DNA from: Stramenopiles sp. TOSAG23-2
Lineage: Eukaryota; Sar
Length of the DNA: 36,677 bases
NCBI GenBank assembly: GCA_900128395.1
Contig: LT649335.1
Location: 1-36,677 of the forward strand
Direction: 5' to 3'
Positions 9,599 to 18,850 of this stretch are shown here, in pieces (position 1 is the first letter of the stretch; every line of letters starts with the position of its first letter). The notes under the pieces were generated by a model, which saw nothing but the letters and a program-made list of their open reading frames with translations, ran no database searches and had not been told where the DNA came from. The position numbers were made by a program, and so were the translations under genes.

Positions 9599-12466
9599 TC
9601 ACTTCTTCCTTCTACCACTACCACCATTATTCCTACCAACAATATATTTAGACTTCGATGATGACGAGGAGAAATTATTGCGATTACTGTTATTATTATT
9701 ATGAAGATCCAGCTCCACACGTAATTGCTTGATCATATCTTTCACTTTTACTTTTTCCAAATTGGTAAATTCTAATGTAGATCGAAATAAGAAATTTAAT
9801 TCTTCTGTGCGAAAAATGCCATTTTTCACTATGGTTTTCATCAAATTTCGCTTTAAATTTTCTAATTGTGCATCTGCATTTTTTTTTGGTGGAGATCTTA
9901 CTTTCTTTTGAGCATATAAGTTTGTGGCATTATTATTATTATAATTATTATTACTGTGGTAACCATTATTGATTTGGTTATTATTTATTGGATTGTTATT
10001 GCGAAGGACGAGGGTTTCTTGTACTTTTGATGCATTAGCAGTTTGTGATCGGCGATGCATTAATCGTAATTCTGCTTCAAGCTGTACTATTTTAGCATCA
10101 GCTTTTTGTTTTCCTTCTTCCGCATGATTTTTTAATGTAGTCAATGTTTCCATATTTTTCATAATTTCATTTAACGTTTCCATTTGTTTAAATATGTTCT
10201 TATTCGCTTCTTCTTTCTCCTCTTTCAATGCAATATTTTCTGCTTGTAAAAATGCATGGTTATTATTACTTTTACGTTGTTCCGCTAATTCTTTCTCCAT
10301 ATTTGTATTTTTCATTTGCAATGTTTCAATTTCCTTATTTAATTCATTCATCACTTCATTATCATGTTTATGTGTATACTCAAGGTTATTTACTTGATGA
10401 TCTAATTGATGTTGTAAACTCTTGTTTCTACCAGCTAATTGCTCAATTGTCTCTTTTAAACTTGTTACTTCGTTTAAATGTTTATTTACAATGTTTTGAG
10501 TATCTACTTGATGTTTATTTTTTAGTTCTTTTATTTTAGTTTCATGTATATGATTTAAATTTTCAATTTCCCGTTCTTGCTGTTTCTTCATTTGTTCAAT
10601 ACCAGCTTGTTGTAAATCGGAGGAAGATGCATTTCTTTCATATTTCAAATTATTATATAACTTCGTTTGATTTTCTAATTCACGTTTAGTTGTCAAAAAT
10701 GATGTCATTAATTGTGACTTTTCAGCTTTTAATTCTTCTATTTCATTAATATATTTTCTGACTGTATTTGCTAATAAATTTTTATTTTCCTCTAATTGTT
10801 GTTTTTCTTCTTCCTCTTTTTCTTTCTTCTGTGTGTTTATGTCATTATCAAGAGTTGACAAATGTGTGTTAGTATTACTATTTTCATATTTTTCTTCAAC
10901 TTTCTCTGCTTGCTCTTTATTACCACTACCACCAATACTTGATCCATCAATTTTACTTTCTGTGTTATAATACTGATTATTGCTTCTGCTATCTTCCTCC
11001 TTTTGTTCATTCTTTTGCCCACGTGATTTTATCATGTAATGATTCCATGGAACAGCATCTTCATACCAATTTTCATCTGCAATTGATGAAAGATCTGTAT
11101 CAGCCATACTTGGTTCTTGCATATTTAATGTTGAAAATAATTTATTGTTGATATTGTTTTCATCGTCATCATCATCACTACTATCAAACATCATTTCCAT
11201 TTCTATAATTTTTTGTGGAGAATTGTAATCAGTTTTTGCCATGTTTTCCATAGATGATCTAGAAAAATCACGCATTAATTTTTTATGTATAGTTGCATCT
11301 TTTTGACGCACAAGTTCTTTCCAATACGCAAGAATATCAGCTTGTAATTCATATGCAGTCGGTAATACGATTTTTTCATCATCGTCCATCATCATCATCG
11401 TTTCATCATCATAACTATTGTTACTGTGAAAATTATGAAAACGACTACGTCTTTTATTATTATTGATATTATCATTATCAATATGTTCAGCTAAATTAGA
11501 ATAATCAAACATACCATTGACATTACTATCATATTTATGTGACAAATGCTTTATTTCTAAATCTGTAATTCCCAACTTTAAACTATGAATTGCATGTACA
11601 AATTCTTCATGCGAAATTAAACCATCTCCATTTTCATCAAAAATAGAAAAGAAATCATACAAAGTGGTTCCTTCTTCTTTATGTAATTTTTTAAAATATG
11701 AAGACAATTTTGATTGAACGCTTGAAGTAGTATCATACTCTAAATAATATAAAAACATATCATAATCTATCATCATATTTTCATCATCAAAACGATTGTT
11801 ATTGTGTATCCTTGTAGTAAACGCTTCAACAACGGTTGAAATGTGTTCTTCCGTGAAATAAAATTCTTCATCATCGTTCATATAGTTGTTGTTTGTATTA
11901 GTTGAATTGTTAAAAACTATCTTTAGTCCTTGTGTAAATTTCTCTTTTGACAATTGACCATCGCCATTTATATTCATAGATTGAAAAATATTTCTTAATG
12001 ATTTGAGTTTTTTCCTATTATTTGCAGACGATTTCTTCATTGCGGTTATTATGGTATATGCTAAATCGTTTCGATCAATAATTCCGACTTGTTTTTTTAA
12101 AAAGTTTTCAGTATTTACAATAAAATGACTCCTGTTTAAAGTTTTTCGAACCCAACGCTGTATAATTCTAGCTGCAGGTGCTTCTCCACTCTGTTCAACT
12201 TTGAATGAACGTGTATTAGATAACATGGCTTGATCGTCCCGTTCACGTTGTTCTTTCTTTAGTTCAACTAACATATAACCTTCTTCTACTTGTCTATTTT
12301 GTTTCTCTAATCTTTCTCTTTCCTCTTCTTGCATTTTTTTCCATAAAGCATTTGAATATTCTTGACGACCTTTAAATCCTCTATAATGTCTCTGAATTGT
12401 GACAGTATGTTTTGATACAAGGTGACTTGGTGCATTGTGATGATGGAGAAGTCTTTGATGTTCCAT
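9599..12466 (-). CDS. IQ-motif, EF-hand and coiled-coil protein
   Basis: 955 residues. Two IQ-like calmodulin/centrin-binding helices lie near residues 22-40 (VTIQRHYRGFKGRQEY) and 97-115 (AARIIQRWVRKTLNR). A four-unit EF-hand-like region covers about 155-330. Only one loop is canonical (DENGDGLISHEE, 277-288). The loop NINGDGQLSKEK near 165 and DSNVNGMFDYSN near 313 are degenerate, and a further unit near 230 has lost its ligands. After acidic and Asn-rich linkers, residues ~540-840 are a long coiled coil rich in Glu, Lys, Gln and Leu. The C-terminus has a short globular segment (LKRNLMKTIVKNGIFRTEELNFLFRS), then a basic tail. The arrangement suggests a Ca2+-responsive cytoskeletal, axonemal or basal-body scaffold. 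The role is inferred from domains, and I know no exact family name. Confidence 0.85.
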   Translation of the reverse strand: MEHQRLLHHHNAPSHLVSKHTVTIQRHYRGFKGRQEYSNALWKKMQEEERERLEKQNRQVEEGYMLVELKKEQRERDDQAMLSNTRSFKVEQSGEAPAARIIQRWVRKTLNRSHFIVNTENFLKKQVGIIDRNDLAYTIITAMKKSSANNRKKLKSLRNIFQSMNINGDGQLSKEKFTQGLKIVFNNSTNTNNNYMNDDEEFYFTEEHISTVVEAFTTRIHNNNRFDDENMMIDYDMFLYYLEYDTTSSVQSKLSSYFKKLHKEEGTTLYDFFSIFDENGDGLISHEEFVHAIHSLKLGITDLEIKHLSHKYDSNVNGMFDYSNLAEHIDNDNINNNKRRSRFHNFHSNNSYDDETMMMMDDDEKIVLPTAYELQADILAYWKELVRQKDATIHKKLMRDFSRSSMENMAKTDYNSPQKIIEMEMMFDSSDDDDDENNINNKLFSTLNMQEPSMADTDLSSIADENWYEDAVPWNHYMIKSRGQKNEQKEEDSRSNNQYYNTESKIDGSSIGGSGNKEQAEKVEEKYENSNTNTHLSTLDNDINTQKKEKEEEEKQQLEENKNLLANTVRKYINEIEELKAEKSQLMTSFLTTKRELENQTKLYNNLKYERNASSSDLQQAGIEQMKKQQEREIENLNHIHETKIKELKNKHQVDTQNIVNKHLNEVTSLKETIEQLAGRNKSLQHQLDHQVNNLEYTHKHDNEVMNELNKEIETLQMKNTNMEKELAEQRKSNNNHAFLQAENIALKEEKEEANKNIFKQMETLNEIMKNMETLTTLKNHAEEGKQKADAKIVQLEAELRLMHRRSQTANASKVQETLVLRNNNPINNNQINNGYHSNNNYNNNNATNLYAQKKVRSPPKKNADAQLENLKRNLMKTIVKNGIFRTEELNFLFRSTLEFTNLEKVKVKDMIKQLRVELDLHNNNNSNRNNFSSSSSKSKYIVGRNNGGSGRRKK

Positions 12467-12874
12467 CGTGTGTTGATGAAGGAGGGAGAGAAAGCCTGGG
12501 TGCCGACGTGTTACAATCTATCTTGTGTTTCGAAGAGATTTATAGAATAGATATATATTATTTTACACGTATGTTTGTATTATAATGTATATATATACAT
12601 AACAGTTATAATAATAATAAAAAAGAAACTTAAAACGCAACTACAGGTGGTTGTTTTTTTCATTTCTCTAAAGTGACAAATCGTTTAAACCGTTTTTTTC
12701 CCCTTCAATTCAACACCATCATCATAATCATTTCCTTTCTTCTTCTTCTTCTTCTTCTTTGCTATCGTTTTCTTTACTGCATCGACTTTTGACAATATAA
12801 TACGACTACTTTAATACAATATCCAATACCAATGATTAATAACAATGCACCAACCCATTCTGAGATTATAGCAA
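12467..12874. other. Intergenic region with a TTC-repeat tract
   Basis: This lies between the start of the IQ/EF-hand gene and the 3' end of the membrane-protein gene, both on the minus strand. It contains (TTC)n at about 12738-12759 and a pyrimidine-rich run before it. No gene is visible. Confidence 0.5.
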
Positions 12875-13819
12875 TTAACTTTTGCTCAATTTTTTTGACA
12901 ATCGTCGTACCAAACGCCTGCTCATTTTTTTATTATTTCGTTTCGTTGCTTTATTGTTTTTTTCTTGTTTTAATTGATTCAAAGCGTCCTCAATGTTTTT
13001 TATTTCTTCCTTCAATTCATCATTGGTACAAATATAGTTATCTTTAACATATGATAAGCAAATTAACTTGTGATAATATACAGCTCGTTTCTCATTGCCA
13101 TGCAAATATAAATCAACACTCATTTCATCGAATTCTGCAATGAAAATTACCGCCATGCCATTGAAAATCAACTCTAAATCATACTCATATATATATGTCG
13201 ATAACGAAAAAAAACATAATGATACTAACAATCCTATTTCAAGTAGTTCAACTACATGTTTTAAAGTATATTTCCAATTGTTTTTTTTAGGTTCAAAATC
13301 TTTTGTCGTAACCAATAACATACTATTGTGTAACCCAGTTAAAAGAGACAAACATACGTACCATACGAATGTAAATATTAATATCACAGACAAAGGAGAG
13401 TAAGTTGTTATTCCACTGGTTGTTGACGTATCTTGAAATCCGTTTAGAAAAGGATTGTTACTAATAGGCACACATTTAAATGAATAATACATGAGTAGAT
13501 ACTCAAATGATTTAATCATGATACATATGCTTGTAAATTTTCTTGAAATCAACGATTTATCTGGACATAACATAATGTCGATCGCTCCCAATTGTATCAC
13601 TTCAAATTGTCCATATGCAGCATCAATACCTTCCTCTTCAAAACAATACTGCCCATGTTCATTCGGTCCTTTGATTCTTAAGGCAAGTGTAAATTTACGA
13701 AATAGCTCCTGCTCCTCAGCTGTTAAGTTTGTAACTTCCTTGGTAGTGACTTCATCCGTCTCACTTTCGTTATTGTCAATCACAACATCTTTTACCGGTG
13801 CAATTTTTCTCGACATCAT
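12875..13819 (-). CDS. Multi-pass membrane protein of unknown function
   Basis: 314 residues. The N-terminal ~90 residues are soluble and acidic. Hydrophobic segments follow at about 142-164 (SVILIFTFVWYVCLSLLTGL) and 188-209 (VVELLEIGLLVSLCFFSLS), with a third, shorter one at 214-230 that runs into MAVIFIAEFDEMSVDLY. A weaker segment lies near 97-113. The end is a short coiled coil followed by a strongly basic tail (SRRLVRRLSKKLSKS). The hydrophobic stretch ending in an acidic FxxEFDE motif looks conserved in type, but I cannot name the family. Two adjacent ATGs open the ORF. The protein could be a channel-like or organelle membrane protein; no motif decides this. Confidence 0.75.
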   Translation of the reverse strand: MMSRKIAPVKDVVIDNNESETDEVTTKEVTNLTAEEQELFRKFTLALRIKGPNEHGQYCFEEEGIDAAYGQFEVIQLGAIDIMLCPDKSLISRKFTSICIMIKSFEYLLMYYSFKCVPISNNPFLNGFQDTSTTSGITTYSPLSVILIFTFVWYVCLSLLTGLHNSMLLVTTKDFEPKKNNWKYTLKHVVELLEIGLLVSLCFFSLSTYIYEYDLELIFNGMAVIFIAEFDEMSVDLYLHGNEKRAVYYHKLICLSYVKDNYICTNDELKEEIKNIEDALNQLKQEKNNKATKRNNKKMSRRLVRRLSKKLSKS

Positions 13820-13971
13820 TGTTGTGATAAATTTACCTTGATTCTTACACTAATAACCCTTTTGTCGAATATAATATAAATAATGTTGAACAAGAGAAGT
13901 ATAAAAAAGAAGAAGAAGATTCTTGTTTGTTGTTGTTATTTTTAGTGGTGCAATATAAAAAAGTCTGCAAC

Positions 13972-14160
13972 AATCAACAGGTATTATTCTGGTATTATTA
14001 CATCTATCTGTTGTGGTGGTATTTATTTATTATTATTATATAATACTCTACATTATTTATTATAATATAAAAAAATCAACAGGTATTATTCTGGTATTAT
14101 TACATCTATCTGTTGTGGTGGTATTTATTTATTATATACTCTATATTTTTTATTATTATT
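13972..14160. repeat. Two-copy tandem repeat, ~102-bp period
   Basis: The block beginning aatcaacaggtattattctg occurs at 13972 and again at 14074. The first ~63 bases are almost identical; the copies then diverge in the TATT-rich tail. It lies in the divergent spacer between the membrane-protein genes at 13819 (-) and 14683 (+). Confidence 0.85.
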
Positions 14161-14447
14161 AATAATTAAAAAAAAAAATAATAAATAAAATAATGACCGT
14201 TCTTCTTCAGCTTACTACTGTGGCTTACCTATAATATATATAATACTACTAATAATATTATAAATAGCTACAGCTAGACGACTATTATAGCTTCTATATA
14301 GCTAACCTGGCTAAGCTAAGCTGGTATTATATACAACATGTTAAATGTTACATGTATCATTATATCATATGTATGTGCCAATCCAGCATTTATTAATGTA
14401 TTGTGTGCTACATGTATTATTATTACATACTATACAGTATAATAATA

Positions 14448-14581
14448 AATACACCTGATAATAATACTAGCTATACCTGTCTGTAGTAAAAAAAGTGTTG
14501 CAAGAAGTATATTAATACACCTGATAATAATACTAGCTATACCTGTCTGTAGTAAAAAAAGTGTTGCAAGAAGTATATTAT
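14448..14581. repeat. Two-copy tandem repeat, 66-bp period
   Basis: The block starting at the acacctgata sites 14451 and 14517 (ending caagaagtatatta) is repeated exactly once. The second copy ends about 100 bp before the ATG at 14683, so the duplication sits in that gene's promoter or 5' UTR. The stretch between this repeat and the previous one (14160-14447) is AT-rich, contains several agct/gcta palindromic words, and shows no gene. Confidence 0.85.
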
Positions 14582-14682
14582 ATATGCACATATAATAATA
14601 ATAATAAAAATGATAACATTCCTATAAATGTAATAAACACGTCAAATAACCAGTACACAATAAGACAACTTTTAAACAAACC

Positions 14683-16284
14683 ATGGGTTGCTGGCATCGC
14701 GTTTCAATATATTTCTCATTCATTGCCATCATCGTCCATATATTTACATTAAACTATCATCAAATATTTGCATTGTACGAACATAGATGTTGCCATAATT
14801 CCCATGGTAAAGCTATTAAAAACTGCCAATGTTTAAATAATAACGAGCAAACAGCTGTGCATGAATTATCAGAAGGAAAAGAATCATATTTCCACTGGCG
14901 TCTAGCTGATTTAAGCTACATCAACGTCCCTGATTACAAACGTCCCAACATAACTTTCATTTTATCACCATGTTCTGGTAGTATGCATTTATTTGTAAAA
15001 CCACTTGATAGTAATTTCAGTTCAATACGTAGTAAAACGTATTGGTATAAATCAACCAATAATAAAGATATTAATGAAATACATTTGCCACTTTTGTATT
15101 CCGATTATTATGTTGTCGTATATGCTAAGAAAGCTGGAAATTTCAGTATGTTTACCACTGTCTCAGACTATTTAATACCACGACCAGGTCATTATGGAAA
15201 CATTGAAATAAACCAAACGAAACATTATAGTATGGAAATTTCATTTTATAGCCCTCCTATTTATATAAATAATTATCTAAATAATGATTATAATATTGGA
15301 GAACTTGTATATACAATTTATTATTTTACATACGATGATGTAAAGCACGAATATAAATGCGAAAATAGTACCGACGTTGAGGAATGTTATAAAGCGGCAA
15401 TATTGTGGACTCCATGTGGGTTAGAGCGTTCTTCGCCAAATAGACAAAAAAAACTTGTACATAATAATGTGATAAAAATTAAACAAACTACTGATGAGGA
15501 GGAGACGACTACTACTACAACTAGTAGTAGTGATGATCCCGCTGTTCTTCGTAAGGATATTAAAGTTATTAAACATAGTATAACGTTTGATGAATTACCG
15601 TTGGAAAGAGATTTATATTTCAACATTTTGATACAGTCAAAAAATTCCAGTTTAAAAATGGCATACAGAGGTATTAAAACATCGTTACACTTTGACAGAA
15701 TTAATATGCAGGTAGACAAGAAGATAATAGATTTAGTAAATTATGCTGTATTTTACACAATTGTGATTGCAGCTGGGTTAAGCCTAATAATACGCTTTTT
15801 ATTTCAATATATGACATATTTATCTATAAGGAAAGAATTAAAACTGAAATTTTTGAAAGACAAAGCAAAAGAAATAAACGGCAATACTAACTCATCGAAA
15901 TATGTCAACAACAATAAAGATGGTGATGATGATGAAGAGAAAAAAGATCCAGATGATTTAGATGATCATGCAAATAGTAATCGTTTATCAAATGAAAATA
16001 TTCAAAATGGTCGCTACAATACTGGGTTTAATGAACAAGAATATGTTTTTAGTGAAGATGGTAGTACACCACGTTCACCAATTTCATTTGATGGACGCAA
16101 TGGTGGCGATTCTCTTGGAAGAAGTGCTTCTATGTTATCGGATGATAGTATTGGGGGTGGTAATATTTTTTCAGATGATGAAGAAAAAGATGGCGAACAA
16201 CCACTTCAAATAAGCCCAGCAAAAAGCGAGGAGGAGAAGATTTTGGATTCGTTGTTAGAAGCAACTAGTCCTGATAAAGATTGA
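14683..16284 (+). CDS. Type I single-pass membrane protein, beta-rich ectodomain
   Basis: 533 residues. The start (ccATGGG) is followed by a hydrophobic signal sequence at about 7-24. An ectodomain of ~325 residues carries several N-x-S/T sites and Cys pairs. One transmembrane segment (AVFYTIVIAAGLSLIIRFLF, about 355-374) is followed by a basic stop-transfer and a 150-residue acidic, Ser-rich tail with SP/TP sites (GSTPRSPISF, ISPAKSEEE), which could be phosphorylated. The ectodomain pattern (ITFILSPCSGSMHLFVKPLD, later YYVVVYAKKAGNFSMFTTVSD, then a paired Cys segment and a closing beta strand) is faintly reminiscent of the fibronectin-like modules of NDNF, but I would not assign it. It is a probable surface or secretory-pathway receptor-like protein of unknown ligand. 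Confidence 0.78.
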   Translation: MGCWHRVSIYFSFIAIIVHIFTLNYHQIFALYEHRCCHNSHGKAIKNCQCLNNNEQTAVHELSEGKESYFHWRLADLSYINVPDYKRPNITFILSPCSGSMHLFVKPLDSNFSSIRSKTYWYKSTNNKDINEIHLPLLYSDYYVVVYAKKAGNFSMFTTVSDYLIPRPGHYGNIEINQTKHYSMEISFYSPPIYINNYLNNDYNIGELVYTIYYFTYDDVKHEYKCENSTDVEECYKAAILWTPCGLERSSPNRQKKLVHNNVIKIKQTTDEEETTTTTTSSSDDPAVLRKDIKVIKHSITFDELPLERDLYFNILIQSKNSSLKMAYRGIKTSLHFDRINMQVDKKIIDLVNYAVFYTIVIAAGLSLIIRFLFQYMTYLSIRKELKLKFLKDKAKEINGNTNSSKYVNNNKDGDDDEEKKDPDDLDDHANSNRLSNENIQNGRYNTGFNEQEYVFSEDGSTPRSPISFDGRNGGDSLGRSASMLSDDSIGGGNIFSDDEEKDGEQPLQISPAKSEEEKILDSLLEATSPDKD

Positions 16285-16632
16285 CAGGGAATTGTGGTGT
16301 GTTGTACGGTTCGGAAAAACTTCGTACGCATAAAAAAAACTTGCTTCTCGTCAAAGTGCCAAAGAGAACTTTTTCACTGTTGAGATAAACATTCCCCACC
16401 ATCCATGGTTGGGGGATGTTAAATACATACACACTTTTAAAACAATTATTTTTTAGATTTATATATAAATGATATTAATACGCAAGAAGCAGCAAAACTT
16501 TTTCGATCTCAATCTTTTCACCACACATTAAAAAAAGATTCATCAAATGATAGAGGCATCAGTATAAAGGGTAAATTTTAATGGAGTTGAAAGTTCCAAA
16601 TTCATTATAAACTGAGCTTAAAAACGATGTTT
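16285..16632. other. Convergent intergenic region
   Basis: This separates the 3' ends of the type I membrane protein (+) and the WW tail (-). It contains an inverted pair of ccccaccat / atggttggggg near 16393-16415, which may form a short hairpin. No gene is seen. Confidence 0.45.
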
Positions 16633-16752
16633 TCAGCGAAAGACTACCCCACTTGGTTTTTCCCATTGAGTTGTTCTGGTTGTTTTATTGTAATAGTAAT
16701 TTTTACCACTATTTGCATCGTAATACTCTTTCCATTCTGCCTGCCTTGCACC
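16633..16752 (-). other. WW-domain tail, displaced from the kinase frame (candidate second exon)
   Basis: This stretch encodes AEWKEYYDANSGKNYYYNKT then TRTTQWEKPSG and a TGA stop at 16633. It is a canonical WW domain: two Trp, a central YYY, the Asn and Thr of the binding face, and a final Pro. Such domains bind proline-rich peptides. The open frame runs up to 16890 but has no ATG, only TTG, so it is not a stand-alone gene. It is preceded by a copy of the last kinase codons (KGLKEKSTEEKNLEIGARQA, compare KGLKEKPIEEKILESGARQA). This shows it was once the direct continuation of the phosphotransferase. Today it is either reached by splicing (16918 to 16752) or orphaned. Confidence 0.7.
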
Positions 16753-16980
16753 TATTTCAAGATTTTTTTCCTCAGTAGATTTTTCTTTTAAACCTTTTTT
16801 TGTAATTGCTGGATTTTTAAGTGGAAAGGAAAGTGATGAAATGATTGAAGCACATGTTGCTGCTGGAATGGTAGTTGGTGAGCCATCCAAGGTTTGACTT
16901 TGCCTGCCTGCCTTGCACCTGATTCAAGTATTTTTTCCTCAATAGGTTTTTCTTTTAAACCCTTTCTTGTAATTGCAAGG
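16737..16980. repeat. 167-bp-period duplication around an antisense COQ8 fragment
   Basis: About 70 bp starting ctgcctgccttgcacct are present at 16737 and again at 16904, with roughly 10% divergence. Between them, 16808-16885 is a 78-bp block identical to the coding sense of the COQ8 gene (reverse complement of 23453-23530), preceded on its right by ~18 bp of filler. The junction at ggattttt is shared by host and donor, as expected for microhomology-driven template switching. Confidence 0.9.
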
Positions 16981-18455
16981 ATTTTTTTCATTCGGTCATT
17001 GACTATCCATTTTGAAATAGCATCCCCTTCGCGTCCAGGTATAAACCAAGGAATTACAATTGCTATAAATGCATCTCGCAGTAATTGCCCAACTTCCATA
17101 TCGTAAACAACCTCATCCACAGATGTACGAGTACATTTTGCTAGTACATCTGCCGGAGTAGCATCAATATATGCTTGTGCGCATGCTCTGCGATTCTCTA
17201 ATGTCGGCCAATGCGTTTTACCCGGTTTATTTCCATCACGGGATGCGAAATATCCGCCTAAATCATGCCCAGCTTGCATTAAACAACATCGACCAAAATC
17301 TACAAGTACTATATCTCCTGGCTTATTACTTTCATGTCTTCTTAAAATATTACCATCATGAAGATCATTATGGGCAACAACGACTCTACCCATCAATGAG
17401 TTAGGAGATAGCGATTCAATCACCTCTGGTAAAATTTCACAAACGTATTGCATCTTGAGAATTTGAGCGACTCTATAAAGTAGTACCGCTTCATCTGAAC
17501 GACTGTGATTTTCAACAGCTTTTATCATGCGTGGACTTAATTTGTTTTTTAGTTCATGAAATGGATTTCGATTATTTGTACATTTTTCATACCATTGCTC
17601 ATTCGTTGTTGCATGTAGCATACCTAATGCTCTACCATATGCTGCTGCATCCTCCTTCGTATCAAATACGGGACATGTATCCTCACCCTTTGACTTAAAG
17701 TCTTTACCATCTAAATATTCCAATACAGCACAATCTGGTATAAGATCTATTTTATGGCTTTCAGGATGTGTATGAAAATCCGGAAAGTACTGGGAGTCTC
17801 TCATTCGTGTATGTGCCATATAACCAACGTGGTTGAAGGTTCCTGGTGACAAAAGTTTACCCATTTCATCCTTTGGTTCAACATCGATACGCATGCATAC
17901 TATATCAGGCGACAATATAACGTTGCCGTTACTTAGTAACGTTGTAACGTTACTGGCATTTTTTTTGCGCTGAACTTTATAAATTTCTGATCCAGAAAGG
18001 CCACCATGTACAACTTCAACGCTTCCCATTTTATCTTTCATATCCCAATCATCCACTATTGATTTACATAGATCAAATATAAATTTTCTATCTCCTTTCA
18101 ACAGATATTTATGTATTACTTGTGCTGCATTTTCGTCTCGATCTAAATAACGTTCGAACAAAGCGAGCCTTTCATCATCAAAGATCATATAGTTATATCC
18201 AAACAAAGATGTTACCCCTACGAAAATTACGCCTGCAAGTGGTAAAAATTGGTTACTCCCATTTCCACTTTGGCGAAAAGTACTTAAACGCTGTGCTATA
18301 CGAGGAGTTGCACCCATTTGCATATTATTTGTTGAGCGCCCGTGTTGCCTATGTAAAAAATGATAACTGCGTTGTATAAAATTTTTACTATTACTATTAT
18401 TAATTTTAACAAAATTACGTGGTTGAATAATACATTTTGCAGCTGTTCTCAACAT
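16788..18455 (-). CDS. Choline/aminoglycoside-kinase-like phosphotransferase, mitochondrial membrane-anchored, altered C-terminus
   Basis: The ORF encodes 555 residues as read without splicing. The N-terminus is Arg/Ser/Asn-rich without early acids, like a mitochondrial presequence, followed by a hydrophobic segment at ~71-91 (LPLAGVIFVGVTSLFGYNYMI). The APH/choline-kinase fold follows: glycine loop VHGGLSGSEIYKV at 149-161, catalytic AHNDLHDGNIL at 361-371 (Asp364, Asn369), and metal-binding VDFGRCCLMQAGHDLGGYF at 385-403. Known relatives phosphorylate choline, ethanolamine or other small hydroxyl substrates using ATP; the substrate here is unknown. From about residue 518 the reading frame runs antisense through an inserted COQ8 fragment ([16 protein letters not shown]) and stops at TAA, so the last ~38 residues are new. 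Splicing 16918-16752 would instead give a 551-residue protein ending in a WW domain. Confidence 0.85.
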   Translation of the reverse strand: MLRTAAKCIIQPRNFVKINNSNSKNFIQRSYHFLHRQHGRSTNNMQMGATPRIAQRLSTFRQSGNGSNQFLPLAGVIFVGVTSLFGYNYMIFDDERLALFERYLDRDENAAQVIHKYLLKGDRKFIFDLCKSIVDDWDMKDKMGSVEVVHGGLSGSEIYKVQRKKNASNVTTLLSNGNVILSPDIVCMRIDVEPKDEMGKLLSPGTFNHVGYMAHTRMRDSQYFPDFHTHPESHKIDLIPDCAVLEYLDGKDFKSKGEDTCPVFDTKEDAAAYGRALGMLHATTNEQWYEKCTNNRNPFHELKNKLSPRMIKAVENHSRSDEAVLLYRVAQILKMQYVCEILPEVIESLSPNSLMGRVVVAHNDLHDGNILRRHESNKPGDIVLVDFGRCCLMQAGHDLGGYFASRDGNKPGKTHWPTLENRRACAQAYIDATPADVLAKCTRTSVDEVVYDMEVGQLLRDAFIAIVIPWFIPGREGDAISKWIVNDRMKKILAITRKGLKEKPIEEKILESGARQAGKVKPWMAHQLPFQQQHVLQSFHHFPFHLKIQQLQKKV

Positions 18456-18610
18456 ATTTTATTAATTTGTTTAAATTATAATATTCTTTTTTTGTATAAG
18501 AAAATAATATATATATTAAATTTATATTATATATAAAATGGATGATATGAACAATTATACAACAGAGTAAAAGAAAAAACAAATAGTTGTTATCCAATGA
18601 GTTATACTTT

Positions 18611-18850
18611 GTAATAAATGTTAAAAAGAAAAAAAATCTTTCCTACAATCTATAAAATTGATTACTGGATTAAATAATATATATGCTATACTTTTTTACC
18701 CATCACACTATATATAATAGAAGAGCAAAAGTAATAAATGTTAAAAAGAAAAAAAATCTTTCCTACAATCTATAAAATTGATTACTGGATTAAATAATAT
18801 ATATGCTATACTTTTTTACCCATCACACTATATATAATAGAAGAGCAAAA
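18611..18850. repeat. Perfect tandem duplication, 2 x 120 bp
   Basis: 18611-18730 and 18731-18850 are identical (begin gtaataaatg, end aagagcaaaa). They lie in the 1.06-kb divergent spacer between the phosphotransferase start (18455) and the secreted protein start (19520). Complete identity means a very recent event, gene conversion, or an assembly error. Confidence 0.95.

Noticed and set aside
16633-16890. WW-domain ORF as an independent 85-residue gene
   Set aside because: The frame starts with TTG and its first third is antisense COQ8 sequence; it is the displaced tail of the phosphotransferase gene.
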